DNA from: Actinokineospora iranica
Lineage (GTDB): Bacteria; Actinomycetota; Actinomycetes; Mycobacteriales; Pseudonocardiaceae
NCBI RefSeq assembly: GCF_900101685.1
Contig: NZ_FMZZ01000018.1
Span: 1 to 64,000 of the forward strand
DNA: 64,000 bases
Direction of reading: 5' to 3'
Of this stretch, positions 41,149 through 50,267 are shown one piece after another. The position numbers and the translations under genes were made by a program. The notes under the pieces were generated by a model that was given only the letters and a program-made list of their open reading frames with translations, made no database searches and was not told the DNA's origin. Positions within the stretch are counted from its first letter, which is position 1, and the number at the start of each line of letters is the position of its first letter.

Positions 41149-41832
41149 ATGGCCGACGAAGCCTGGGCCGCCCGCGTCTCCGCCATCGCCGCGCTCGACG
41201 AGCCGACCCGGCGGCGGCTGTACGAGTTCGTGGTCGACCACCCGGCCCCGGTGAGCCGGGACGACGCCGCGGACGCGGTCGGAGCCCCGCGCACCACGGT
41301 CGCCTTCCACCTCGACAAACTCGTCGCGGAAGGGCTGCTTGAGGTCGTCTACGAGCGCCGCACCGGCCGCAGCGGCCCCGGCGCGGGCCGCCCGGCCAAG
41401 CTGTACCGGCGCTCGGCGGCGCAGATCGCGGTCTCACTGCCCGAGCGGCGCTACGAGCTGGCCGCCCGCCTGCTCGCCGACGCCTGCCAGGAGTCCGAGA
41501 CCTCCGGCGAGCCGGTCCGCGCCGTCCTCGGCAGGCTCGCCCGCGACCTCGGCCGTGACCTCGGCGCCGCGGCCCGCGCCACCGGAACCGGCACGGCCGT
41601 GGCCGCGCTGCGGTCCATGGGCTTCGCGCCCCGGGAAGAGGAAACCGCCGTGGTGCTGGGGAACTGCCCGTTCCGCAGCCTCGCCCAGCGGCACGCCGAA
41701 CTGGTCTGCGGGATGAACCTGTGCCTGGTGGGCGGCATCCTCGACGGCCTCGCCGCCACCGGTTGCACCGCCCGCCTCGCCCCCCGGCCCGACCACTGCT
41801 GCGTCCGCGTCGACCAGTCCGCTCCCGCCTGA
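41149..41832 (+). CDS. winged-helix regulator with SufR-like cysteine cluster
   Basis: A 227-aa regulator. The N-terminal wHTH reads LDEPTRRRLYEFVV … DAVGAPRTTVAFHLDKLVAEGLLEV, with basic RRTGRSGPGAGRP wing. The C-terminal region has NCPFRSLAQ, LVCGMNLC, TGCTAR and HCCVRV cysteines, similar in layout to SufR and related iron-sulfur-cluster sensing regulators. It probably senses iron-sulfur status or oxidants. ATG 41149 is used; GTG 41137 would add four residues. Divergent from folE. Confidence 0.75.
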   Translation: MADEAWAARVSAIAALDEPTRRRLYEFVVDHPAPVSRDDAADAVGAPRTTVAFHLDKLVAEGLLEVVYERRTGRSGPGAGRPAKLYRRSAAQIAVSLPERRYELAARLLADACQESETSGEPVRAVLGRLARDLGRDLGAAARATGTGTAVAALRSMGFAPREEETAVVLGNCPFRSLAQRHAELVCGMNLCLVGGILDGLAATGCTARLAPRPDHCCVRVDQSAPA

Positions 41833-41878
41833 CCGTCGAGTTCGGCCCGCGCCGCGTCCTGGCCGCCATGGATCGACT

Positions 41879-41918
41879 AGCGGGGCGCGTTCTCGCGGTA
41901 TATCGCGAACGCCCCGCT
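41879..41918 (+). terminator. strong hairpin after the SufR-like gene
   Basis: AGCGGGGCG at 41879 and its complement CGCCCCGCT ending at 41918, with an extended imperfect inner stem, form a GC-rich hairpin 46 bp after the stop codon. No T-run follows. Confidence 0.55.
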
Positions 41919-42027
41919 GACCGGAAAGCCGAATACGGGAAGCTGACCGCCACCTTCACCGGCGACCTCCACCTGACCCCTCCTAGCACGAGCGTTCCCG
42001 GTCGTCACGGGGTTCCACACTGCGGTT

Positions 42028-42078
42028 CCCCTCACCATGCCCGCCGCGGGCGGGCATGGTGAGGGGGGTTCACCCCCC
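42028..42078 (+). promoter_or_regulatory. two overlapping hairpins in the osmC leader
   Basis: CCCCTCACCATGCCCGCC (42028-42045) and its exact complement (42049-42066) form an 18-bp stem with a 3-nt loop. Its right arm overlaps the left arm of a second hairpin GGGGGG-TTCA-CCCCCC (42063-42078). The osmC ribosome binding site AAGGAG follows directly. The two stems compete for four Gs, as in an attenuator; a protein operator is the alternative. Confidence 0.55.
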
Positions 42079-42095
42079 GCGAGAAGGAGAAGCAG

Positions 42096-42617
42096 ATGAC
42101 CGTGGAAGTGCGGAACCCCTTGAACGCCGTGGACATCGCGGCGGTCGGCAACCTCGTCGCCGCGATCCAGGCGGACGAAGCCAAGGCCAAGACCACCTGG
42201 GCCGCGCACGTCACCTGGAAGGGCGGGTTCCAGTCCGAGGCGCGGGTGCGCGGGTTCGCCCCGACGCCATCGGACGAGCCGACCGCGCTCGGTGGCGCGG
42301 ACACCGCCGCGAACCCCGTCGAACAGCTCCTGAGCGCGCTGGGCAACTGCCTCGCCGTGGGCTACGCGGCGAACGCCACCGTGGCCGGAATCGCGATCGA
42401 CAAGCTGGTGATCGACCTCAAGGGCGACATCGACCTGCGGGTGTTCCTCGGCCTGGCCGAGGGCAACGCGGGCTTCGACTCGATCACCGCGAAGGTCCGG
42501 ATCGAGTCCTCGGCCCCGCGCGCGGACATCGAGGCCCTGCACGCCAAGGTCACCCGCACCTCCCCGGTGGGCCACACACTCGGCAACGCGGTCCCGGTCG
42601 ACATCGCCCTGGCGTGA
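42096..42617 (+). CDS. OsmC-family protein lacking the second redox cysteine
   Basis: A 173-aa OsmC/Ohr-type protein. The first catalytic Cys is in LLSALGNCLAVGYAAN. The position of the second Cys (usually SPVC…) reads TSPVGHTLGN, so it is Gly. With only one cysteine it cannot run the classic dithiol peroxidase cycle and may be a single-Cys OsmC variant or use an external thiol. ATG with AAGGAG nine bases upstream, preceded by the hairpin leader. Confidence 0.85.
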   Translation: MTVEVRNPLNAVDIAAVGNLVAAIQADEAKAKTTWAAHVTWKGGFQSEARVRGFAPTPSDEPTALGGADTAANPVEQLLSALGNCLAVGYAANATVAGIAIDKLVIDLKGDIDLRVFLGLAEGNAGFDSITAKVRIESSAPRADIEALHAKVTRTSPVGHTLGNAVPVDIALA

Positions 42618-42839
42618 CCGCCCGGGGGCTCGGAAAACGCGGTCGCGCTCGACGGCGACCGATTCCGCGCGGTCGAGCACCTGGCGGAAGCACGCCACCG
42701 CATCGTCCTCGGCGACGATCCCGCCGCCCCGGCTCCCGCCGCTGGGCCGCGTGCAAGCCCAACCTGCTCAACGTCGCGCCGTGGGAGCCGCGGTTTCGGT
42801 CCTCTTTTCCAACCGCTTCCACACGGGCGCGCCGACGAA

Positions 42840-42882
42840 AAGCACCCGGCTCCCGTCGGCGAACCGAGGGAGCCGGGTGCTT
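42840..42882 (-). terminator. intrinsic terminator of argG
   Basis: A 15-bp perfect stem AAGCACCCGGCTCCC (42840-42854) with GGGAGCCGGGTGCTT (42868-42882) and 13-nt loop. On the argG strand it is followed by TTTTCG, giving a proper terminator 21 bp after the stop. The 42618-42839 stretch on the other side shows coding-like but startless frames and no gene. Confidence 0.8.
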
Positions 42883-42902
42883 CAGATCCGTTGGCGCTTG
42901 GC

Positions 42903-45060
<2,158 letters not shown>

Positions 45061-45073
45061 CTGCCACCTCCAT

Positions 45074-45122
45074 TCCTAGGGTTCCTAGGATACAACTTAA
45101 TAATTCGACCCTCCGGCCTAGG
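45074..45122. promoter_or_regulatory. CCTAGG palindromes between TetR and FBP genes
   Basis: TCCTAGG-GTT-CCTAGGA (45074-45090) is a perfect dyad; a third CCTAGG is at 45117-45122 directly before the FBP ribosome binding site. An AT-rich stretch (TTAATAATTC) lies between them and may hold both promoters. Confidence 0.5.
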
Positions 45123-45140
45123 GGAGGTAGCTTGCTGCCT

Positions 45141-45638
45141 ATGAAACCGATTGCCGAGCGCGACCTGCGCGCGTCCTTCGTCAACTGCACCAAGGGTGAG
45201 GCGAAGCGGCTGGCCGTGCCCAAGGACCTCGCCGCCCAGCCGTGGGACGACCTGGACTTCCTCGGCTGGCGCGACCCGGCCGCGCCGCAGCGGGCCTACC
45301 TGGTCGCCGAGTCCGGCGACCGGCTGGTCGGGGTGGCGCTGCGGCAGGCCGCGGCGCAGGCGGGCCGGGCGCGGCGGAGCATGTGCGCGCTGTGCCTGAC
45401 CACGCACCCGGGCGGCGGCGTCGCGTTGATGACCGCGCGCAGGGCGGGGCAGGCCGGGCAGCAGGGCAACTCCGTCGGCTCCTACCTGTGCGCCGACCTG
45501 GCCTGCTCGCTCTACCTGCGCGGAAAGAAGGAGGTCGAGCCGGGCGGCAGGCTCCGCGAGTCGCTGACTTTGGCCGACCAGATCGAGCGGACCACGGCGA
45601 ACCTGGCCGCGTTCCTGGACAAGGTGACCGGGGCCTGA
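45141..45638 (+). CDS. FBP-domain (FusB-type, EF-G-binding) protein
   Basis: A 165-aa protein. Family signature RASFVNCTKGEAKRLAVP at the N-terminus and four zinc-binding-type cysteines in SMCALCLTTHPGG and YLCADLACSLYL form the treble-clef zinc finger of FusB/FusC-like proteins that bind elongation factor G and free stalled ribosomes (fusidic acid protection in staphylococci). The actinomycete role is not established. ATG 45141 fits the family start; TTG 45132 has the better-spaced GGGGAGG. Confidence 0.85.
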   Translation: MKPIAERDLRASFVNCTKGEAKRLAVPKDLAAQPWDDLDFLGWRDPAAPQRAYLVAESGDRLVGVALRQAAAQAGRARRSMCALCLTTHPGGGVALMTARRAGQAGQQGNSVGSYLCADLACSLYLRGKKEVEPGGRLRESLTLADQIERTTANLAAFLDKVTGA

Positions 45639-45648
45639 GCGCGGCGAA

Positions 45649-46641
45649 TCAGGCGGCGTAGTCGGAAAGCCTGCGGGCCACCTCGTCGGGCGCGGGCATC
45701 CGGGCGATCTCGTCGGCGATCACCTGAGCCGCGGCCCGGTGGTTCCCGTTGCGCGGCAACAGCTTCCGGGCGTGCTCGGTGACGGCGTCCGCGGTCATCT
45801 CGGCCGGGAGCAGGCGCAGCCCCGCGCCCGCCGCGAGCACGGCCGCCGCGTTGGCGAACTGGTCGGCGCCCTGCGGCAGGACCAGTTGCGGGACGCCGGC
45901 GCCGAGCGCGCCCAGGGTGGTGCCGCTGCCACCGTGGTGCACAACGGCGTCCACACGCGGCAACAGGTCCGACTGCCGCACCCAGGTCCGCGCGAAGACG
46001 TTGTCCGGCAGATCACCGAGGTGCGCCAGCGGCACCCGGCCCGCGGCGACGACCACGTGCGCGTCCAGCCGCGCCAGCCCCTCGATGACGGTGGCCAGCA
46101 GTTCCGGCGTACCGAACGCGGTGCCGAGCGTCAGGTAGACCAGCGGCTTGGAACCGCGCTCGCCACTGGGGGCGGCCGGTGCCGGATACGGGACGGGCCG
46201 CATCTCGACGCGTTCCTCGGTGGCGACGAAGTCCTTGTCCTGCAATGAAGGCGGGCAGATGTCGAGGTGCGGCAGCGCGGGCACGTCGGCGGTCGCGGGA
46301 CGCTGGAGGCCGATGCCTTCGGGGAACATGCGGCCGAAACCGTGCCACAGGCCGGGAATCCCGGCGCGGTGCGCGGCCACCGCCGCACCCGGCAGCCCCC
46401 ACTCGTGGATGACGAGGTCTGGCCGCAGCCGCGCCAGGTCCGGCGCGAGGTCTTCCGCGTAGATCTCGTAGAACGAGTTCGCGGGACGAAAGGGACGCAA
46501 CCCATTGGCGGACAACGGTTCGTGCACCTCTTCGCCCGCTGCGAAGTGGACTTCGTGCCCGGCTTCCCGCGCGGCGATCGCCAACGGGATCAGCGGGTAG
46601 GTGTGGCCGACCGACCCCAGACTGGCGAACAGCACGCGCAT
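45649..46641 (-). CDS. GT1-family glycosyltransferase, shorter than usual
   Basis: A 330-aa MGT/antibiotic-type glycosyltransferase: N-terminal MRVLFASLGSVGHTYPLIPLAIAA and C-terminal donor motif VVHHGGSGTTLGALGAGVPQLVLPQGADQFANA. Between FRPANSFYEIY and LRPDLVIHEWG about 50 residues common in homologues seem to be missing, so the acceptor domain is small. It transfers a sugar from an NDP-sugar to a hydrophobic acceptor. It lies nine bases downstream of the beta-lactamase gene and may be co-transcribed. Confidence 0.85.
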   Translation of the reverse strand: MRVLFASLGSVGHTYPLIPLAIAAREAGHEVHFAAGEEVHEPLSANGLRPFRPANSFYEIYAEDLAPDLARLRPDLVIHEWGLPGAAVAAHRAGIPGLWHGFGRMFPEGIGLQRPATADVPALPHLDICPPSLQDKDFVATEERVEMRPVPYPAPAAPSGERGSKPLVYLTLGTAFGTPELLATVIEGLARLDAHVVVAAGRVPLAHLGDLPDNVFARTWVRQSDLLPRVDAVVHHGGSGTTLGALGAGVPQLVLPQGADQFANAAAVLAAGAGLRLLPAEMTADAVTEHARKLLPRNGNHRAAAQVIADEIARMPAPDEVARRLSDYAA

Positions 46642-46650
46642 AAGTCGAAC

Positions 46651-47574
46651 CTACACGGGCCCTTGCGTGAGCGCGGACACCACGTAGGCGGCGGTCTCGG
46701 CGAGCAGGGCGGGGTCGGAATCGGCGTCGCGGTCGGCTTTGCTCGACATGATCGAGACGACCAGCGGGGCGGCGTTCGGCGGTCGCACGACCGCGAAATC
46801 GTTGAGGGTGCCGTAATCGCCGGTTCCGCTCTTGTGCGCCACGGCCCACTCCTTCGGCACGCCCGCCCGGATGCGGTCGGCGCCCGCGACACCGCGGTCC
46901 AGCAGGTCGCGGAGGAAGTCGCGCTTGTCGGTGGGAAGCGCGTCGCCCAGCAAGATTCGGTGATAAGTGGAGCCGAATGCCCGGGGGGAGCTGGTGTCCC
47001 GCGGGTCGCCGGGGGTGGCCTCGGTGATGTCGGGCTCGGTTCGGTCCATGCGGGTGACGGTGTCGCCGAGGCCGCGGGCGTAGTCGGTCAGGCGGGCGGG
47101 GCCGCCTAGGTCGCGGAGCAGGAGATTGCCCGCTGTGCCGTCACTGAAGCGGATCGCGGCGTCGCACAGTTGGCGGATGGTCATGCCGGTGGCGACGTGC
47201 CGGGCGGTGATGGGGGAGTGCTTCATGAGGTCGGTTCGGGTGTACTGGACGGTGGTGTCCAGGTGGGACAGCGGGTTGCGGTGCAGGACCGCGGCCGCGG
47301 CTAGCGCCTTGAAAGCTGAGCAGAAGGCGAAGCGGTCGTCGGGGTGGTGGGTGATCGTGGTGTTGGTGGCGGTGTCTATCGCGTAGACGCCTAGGCGTGC
47401 GGAGTACTTTCGTTCCAGCTCTGCTAGGGCGGTGTGGGGGGTTTCCGTGGTGGTCGGCGTTGTCGGGGTGGTGGTGGCGGCTGGTGTCGCTTCTCGTGTG
47501 CACGCGGCTAGGGGCAGGAGTGCCGCCGTGCCAAGGAGGGTGCGGCGGGTGATGCCGGATCGCTGCGGTGTCAC
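46651..47574 (-). CDS. class A beta-lactamase, lipoprotein
   Basis: A 307-aa serine beta-lactamase. Tat/lipoprotein signal GITRRTLLGTAALLPLAAC gives a Cys anchor. Catalytic motifs: SxxK in FCSAFKAL, SDG in RFSDGTAGN (Asn132 replaced by Gly, as in mycobacterial BlaC), Glu166 region RTEPDITEATPGDPRD, and KSG in AHKSGTG. It hydrolyses beta-lactams in the cell wall space. The codon use at the 5' end is AC-rich (many ACC ACC). A MITE copy lies 41 bp upstream of the start. Confidence 0.92.
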   Translation of the reverse strand: MTPQRSGITRRTLLGTAALLPLAACTREATPAATTTPTTPTTTETPHTALAELERKYSARLGVYAIDTATNTTITHHPDDRFAFCSAFKALAAAAVLHRNPLSHLDTTVQYTRTDLMKHSPITARHVATGMTIRQLCDAAIRFSDGTAGNLLLRDLGGPARLTDYARGLGDTVTRMDRTEPDITEATPGDPRDTSSPRAFGSTYHRILLGDALPTDKRDFLRDLLDRGVAGADRIRAGVPKEWAVAHKSGTGDYGTLNDFAVVRPPNAAPLVVSIMSSKADRDADSDPALLAETAAYVVSALTQGPV

Positions 47575-47614
47575 GGGTTTTCCTTGTTGTGGCTGGGTTG
47601 GGTCTCGTGGGGGT

Positions 47615-47764
47615 TGCTCGATGGGGTGGAGTGGTTTCTTCGGGGCCCTTACGAAGGAAGATCCGTCGCGGGGAAAGACGGGTGGGGAGCCTTCGGCCCC
47701 ACGACCACGGCGAGTTCAGGGATCTTCCTTCACCCCTGAAGAAGCCACTCCACCCCATCGAGCA
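47615..47764. repeat. MITE-like palindromic repeat, copy 2
   Basis: A 150-bp element with outer terminal repeats beginning TGCTCGATGGGGTGGAGTGG and inner repeats GAAGGAAGATC/GATCTTCCTTC, highly similar to copy 1 at 26328-27557. Located upstream of the beta-lactamase gene. No coding capacity. Confidence 0.7.
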
Positions 47765-47940
47765 TCTGGCGAGCGTAGGTGCGGCCTGACAGGAGGGCGG
47801 GTGCCCACCTCTTTGCGCACATCGAGTACTGGGCTGGCGCAAGTGCGGCCTGGGTAGGAGGTGGGGTGCGCACCTTGCGCATCCCATCGGGCGCCTGGCA
47901 GGGGCGGGCCCGGTGGCAGGTGGTTGGGTGTGCTCGGCTG
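47756..47940. repeat. three degenerate 64-65-bp tandem repeats
   Basis: Units start with CATCGA/CATCGG at 47756, 47820 and 47885 and share CTGGC…TGCGGCCTG…AGG…GGTG…CACCT. The first unit overlaps the right end of the MITE. Copy 1 of the MITE is also followed by a single unit-like sequence (CTGGCGAGC … CGGCCTGGCAGG). Confidence 0.5.
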
Positions 47941-48003
47941 TCCGCGTTTCAGCCACCGCCATCCGTTGTGTCCATTATGGACTTCTGTGGTGGGTCTGGG
48001 TAA

Positions 48004-48618
48004 TCACTTGTTCCGATCGGAGGCGAGCCAGAAGCCCGCGCCCGAGGACTTGGCGGTGCGCATGGCTGCTTCGGCCTTGAGTTCGAGGCGGCTGAGGCGC
48101 ATGTCCTGGCCGGGGTGGAACAGGGCCACGCCGATGGAGATCGACAGGCCGGTGACCAGTTCGCGGCCGTGCTCTGTTTGGACTTGGACGACCAAGCCTG
48201 ACACGCGCCTGCGTAGCCAGTGGGCCTTTTCCTCCGCCGCCACGCGGTCGGCGCCGCGTAGCCAGATCAGGAACTCGTCGGCCGCTCCGCCGCACCTGCT
48301 GACCAGGTCGGTCGGGGCGGTGCCGGTGCGCAGGACTTCGGCGACCGCGCGGAGGATGGTGTTTCCTGCGGCGTGGCCGTAGGTGTCGTTGACCCGCTTG
48401 AAAGCGTCCAGGTCGAGGTAGAGCACCGCCCCTGGGCTGCCCTCGTGGTCTGCTTGGCGCAGTTCTCTGGGCGCCTTGTCCGACCACGACCAGTGGTCGT
48501 ACAGACCGGTGATCAGGTCGCGGGTTGGACGGCCGCACGTGTCGCACCACGGCACGTGCTCGGAGTCGAGTGAGTCGGTGACTCTGGTCGGTGGTGTGTG
48601 TTGCTCTTGCACGTACAT
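48004..48618 (-). CDS. GGDEF-like protein with altered active site
   Basis: A 204-aa protein: a short N-terminal part with a CDTC motif (VPWCDTCGRPTRD), then a GGDEF domain (DLITGLYDHWSW, LYLDLDAFKRVNDTYGHAAGN) whose signature reads RCGGAADEF, two extra residues within GGDEF. It may be an inactive c-di-GMP-related domain or a diguanylate-cyclase variant. The ATG at 48618 has AAGGGGG upstream. Divergent from the XRE gene with a clear promoter. Confidence 0.75.
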   Translation of the reverse strand: MYVQEQHTPPTRVTDSLDSEHVPWCDTCGRPTRDLITGLYDHWSWSDKAPRELRQADHEGSPGAVLYLDLDAFKRVNDTYGHAAGNTILRAVAEVLRTGTAPTDLVSRCGGAADEFLIWLRGADRVAAEEKAHWLRRRVSGLVVQVQTEHGRELVTGLSISIGVALFHPGQDMRLSRLELKAEAAMRTAKSSGAGFWLASDRNK

Positions 48619-48747
48619 CGGGCCCCCTTCTTTCTTCCCCTCCCGAGTTCGGCGAAGAGCACCGGCCGACCCCTCGTCCGGCTGGTGCCCGCCCCCCAAA
48701 ATGCGCCGCCGCGCTTCCGTTTCGCAGCGATTCCCTTACACTCTGCA

Positions 48748-48776
48748 AGCATAGAGCCGGACAGCGACGATATCAA
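48748..48776 (-). promoter_or_regulatory. promoter of the GGDEF gene
   Basis: On the minus strand TTGATA (48776-48771), 17 bp and TATGCT (48753-48748) form a good sigma-70-type promoter with a leader of about 120 nt. Confidence 0.6.
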
Positions 48777-48782
48777 CCAGAC

Positions 48783-48837
48783 TTGAGAAGCGTTGGGTCG
48801 GATGCTAAATTCTGGTTGCTAAACGTTGGGGGGCAAC
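48783..48837 (+). promoter_or_regulatory. promoter and candidate operator of the XRE gene
   Basis: TTGAGA (48783-48788), 17 bp and TAAATT (48806-48811). Repeats GCTAAA (48804, 48818) and CGTTGGG (48791, 48824), and the dyad GTTGC-N13-GCAAC (48815-48837) cover the start region, consistent with autoregulation. Confidence 0.5.
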
Positions 48838-48880
48838 AGGTTTTTGGAACATGGGTATCCGACCTGCGGAAAGGGGGCCT

Positions 48881-49669
48881 GTGAGCGGCACCGAGCGTCC
48901 CAGGTTCTGGCAGCTCCTCGATCGGCTCTGCAAGGAACGCGGCGTCGGCAATGTGGCGCTCGCCGCCGCGTTGGCCGAGGTGAACTGCCAGGTCACGCCG
49001 CAGTACCTGTCGGCGTTGCGCTCCGGCAAGAAGGACAACCCCAGTTACGCGCTGGTGCACGCGCTAGGTCGCGTCCTCGACGTGCACCCCGCCTGGTTCC
49101 TCGGCGGCCGCCGCGACCGCGCGCCCGGGTCGGTGGCCGCCGACAGCTTCGCCGTGCGGCTGCGCGCGCTGTTCGAGGCCATCCGCCCGGCCAACGGCGC
49201 CCCCTACAGCATCCGGGAGATCGTGAGCCGGGTCCCCGAGCGGGTCGCCACGCTGCCCGGCGACGGGTGGACGCTGTCCGCGCCGACGCTGACCGATCTC
49301 TACAAGGGGACCAACGACAACCCCGGCCTGCGGCAGATCCTGGTGATCGCCGTCGTGTTCGGCGTCGAGCCCTGGTACTTCTTCGATGACGACTACGCCC
49401 GCAGGGTGGACGCAGAGGCCACCGCGCTGCGGATCTCCACGGTGCTGGAGCTTGACGTCCGGGCCGTGGTGATGCGCAGCCTCGGCGGCGACCTCGCCCG
49501 GCAGGTCGACTCCCAGGTGATGGGCACGGTCATGACCCAGATGGCGCGCGCCTTCTTCCCGGAGAAAGCCGACCAGGTGGAGCAGTTGCTGACCGCGAAC
49601 GACCCCGCTGGGAACGACCGCGCTGCGAACGACCCCGCTGGGACCGACGCTGAGCCCGGCCATGACTGA
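48881..49669 (+). CDS. tandem-HTH XRE regulator
   Basis: A 262-aa protein with two XRE-like halves: an N-terminal HTH (VALAAALAEVNCQVTPQYLSALRSGKK … PAWFLGG) and a second HTH-like segment (TLSAPTLTDLYKGTNDNPGLRQILVIAVVFGVEPWYFF). The C-terminal tail has an Asn-Asp-Pro-Ala-Gly repeat. GTG with AAGGGGG upstream. It overlaps the metallopeptidase gene by 8 bp; together with the next two genes it forms a cassette frequent in actinomycetes. Confidence 0.85.
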   Translation: MSGTERPRFWQLLDRLCKERGVGNVALAAALAEVNCQVTPQYLSALRSGKKDNPSYALVHALGRVLDVHPAWFLGGRRDRAPGSVAADSFAVRLRALFEAIRPANGAPYSIREIVSRVPERVATLPGDGWTLSAPTLTDLYKGTNDNPGLRQILVIAVVFGVEPWYFFDDDYARRVDAEATALRISTVLELDVRAVVMRSLGGDLARQVDSQVMGTVMTQMARAFFPEKADQVEQLLTANDPAGNDRAANDPAGTDAEPGHD

Positions 49670-50246
49670 CCTGACAGCAGCGATCTGGAAGGCACGAGAG
49701 GGATCGCACGGTAACCCTATGAATGGCAAAGAGCGCAAGAAGGTCGCGAGAGAGCTGGTCGAGGCTCTGGGCGTGACGAGCGCGATCACCACCGAGCAGC
49801 TGTGCTACCGGCTGTGCGAGGTGCTCGGCGAGTGGGAGAAGCGGCCGGTCAAGCTGGCCTTCATCGACGTCCGGCCGATGGGGCTCAGCGGCTGCACCTG
49901 GATCTCCAAGGACGACACCGGCCCGATGGGCATCGTGGTCTCGCCCGGTCCGAGCTGGGTCTACCGCCTCGGCGTCCTCCTGCACGAGATCGCCCACCGG
50001 CTGCTCAAACACGACGCCATCGTGCACACCGGCGAGGGTCCGCACCTGTTCGGCAACCTCGAGCCGCAGGCCGAACGCCTCATCGCGGGCCGGACCGACT
50101 TCACCCGCAAGGAAGAGGACGACGCCGAACGGCTGGCCACCACGCTGCACAAGGCGCTGTTCGCCTGGTCGGCGACGCGCAGCCGCGAACCGCTTCCCGT
50201 GTCCGCGCCGACCGCGCTGCACCGGATAGCCGGATCGCTGGAATAG
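49662..50246 (+). CDS. ImmA/IrrE-type metallopeptidase
   Basis: A 194-aa protein with the HExxH zinc motif in LLHEIAHRLLKHDA and downstream Glu (EEDDAERLA) as third ligand candidate. ImmA/IrrE peptidases cleave XRE repressors; the XRE gene next door (overlapping) is the natural target. ATG inside the end of the XRE gene; translation is coupled. Confidence 0.8.
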   Translation: MTDLTAAIWKAREGSHGNPMNGKERKKVARELVEALGVTSAITTEQLCYRLCEVLGEWEKRPVKLAFIDVRPMGLSGCTWISKDDTGPMGIVVSPGPSWVYRLGVLLHEIAHRLLKHDAIVHTGEGPHLFGNLEPQAERLIAGRTDFTRKEEDDAERLATTLHKALFAWSATRSREPLPVSAPTALHRIAGSLE

Positions 50247-50267
50247 CGCCGAGTCCTGGGGGAGTCC

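Noticed and set aside
42618-42839. Coding-like stretch downstream of osmC (GSENAVALDGDRFRAVEHL in plus frame)
   Set aside because: No start codon or family match. It could be a decayed gene, but the evidence is too weak for a feature.
48804-48830. CRISPR-like repeats
   Set aside because: Repeats are only 6-7 bp without regular spacers. No CRISPR array is seen anywhere in the window.
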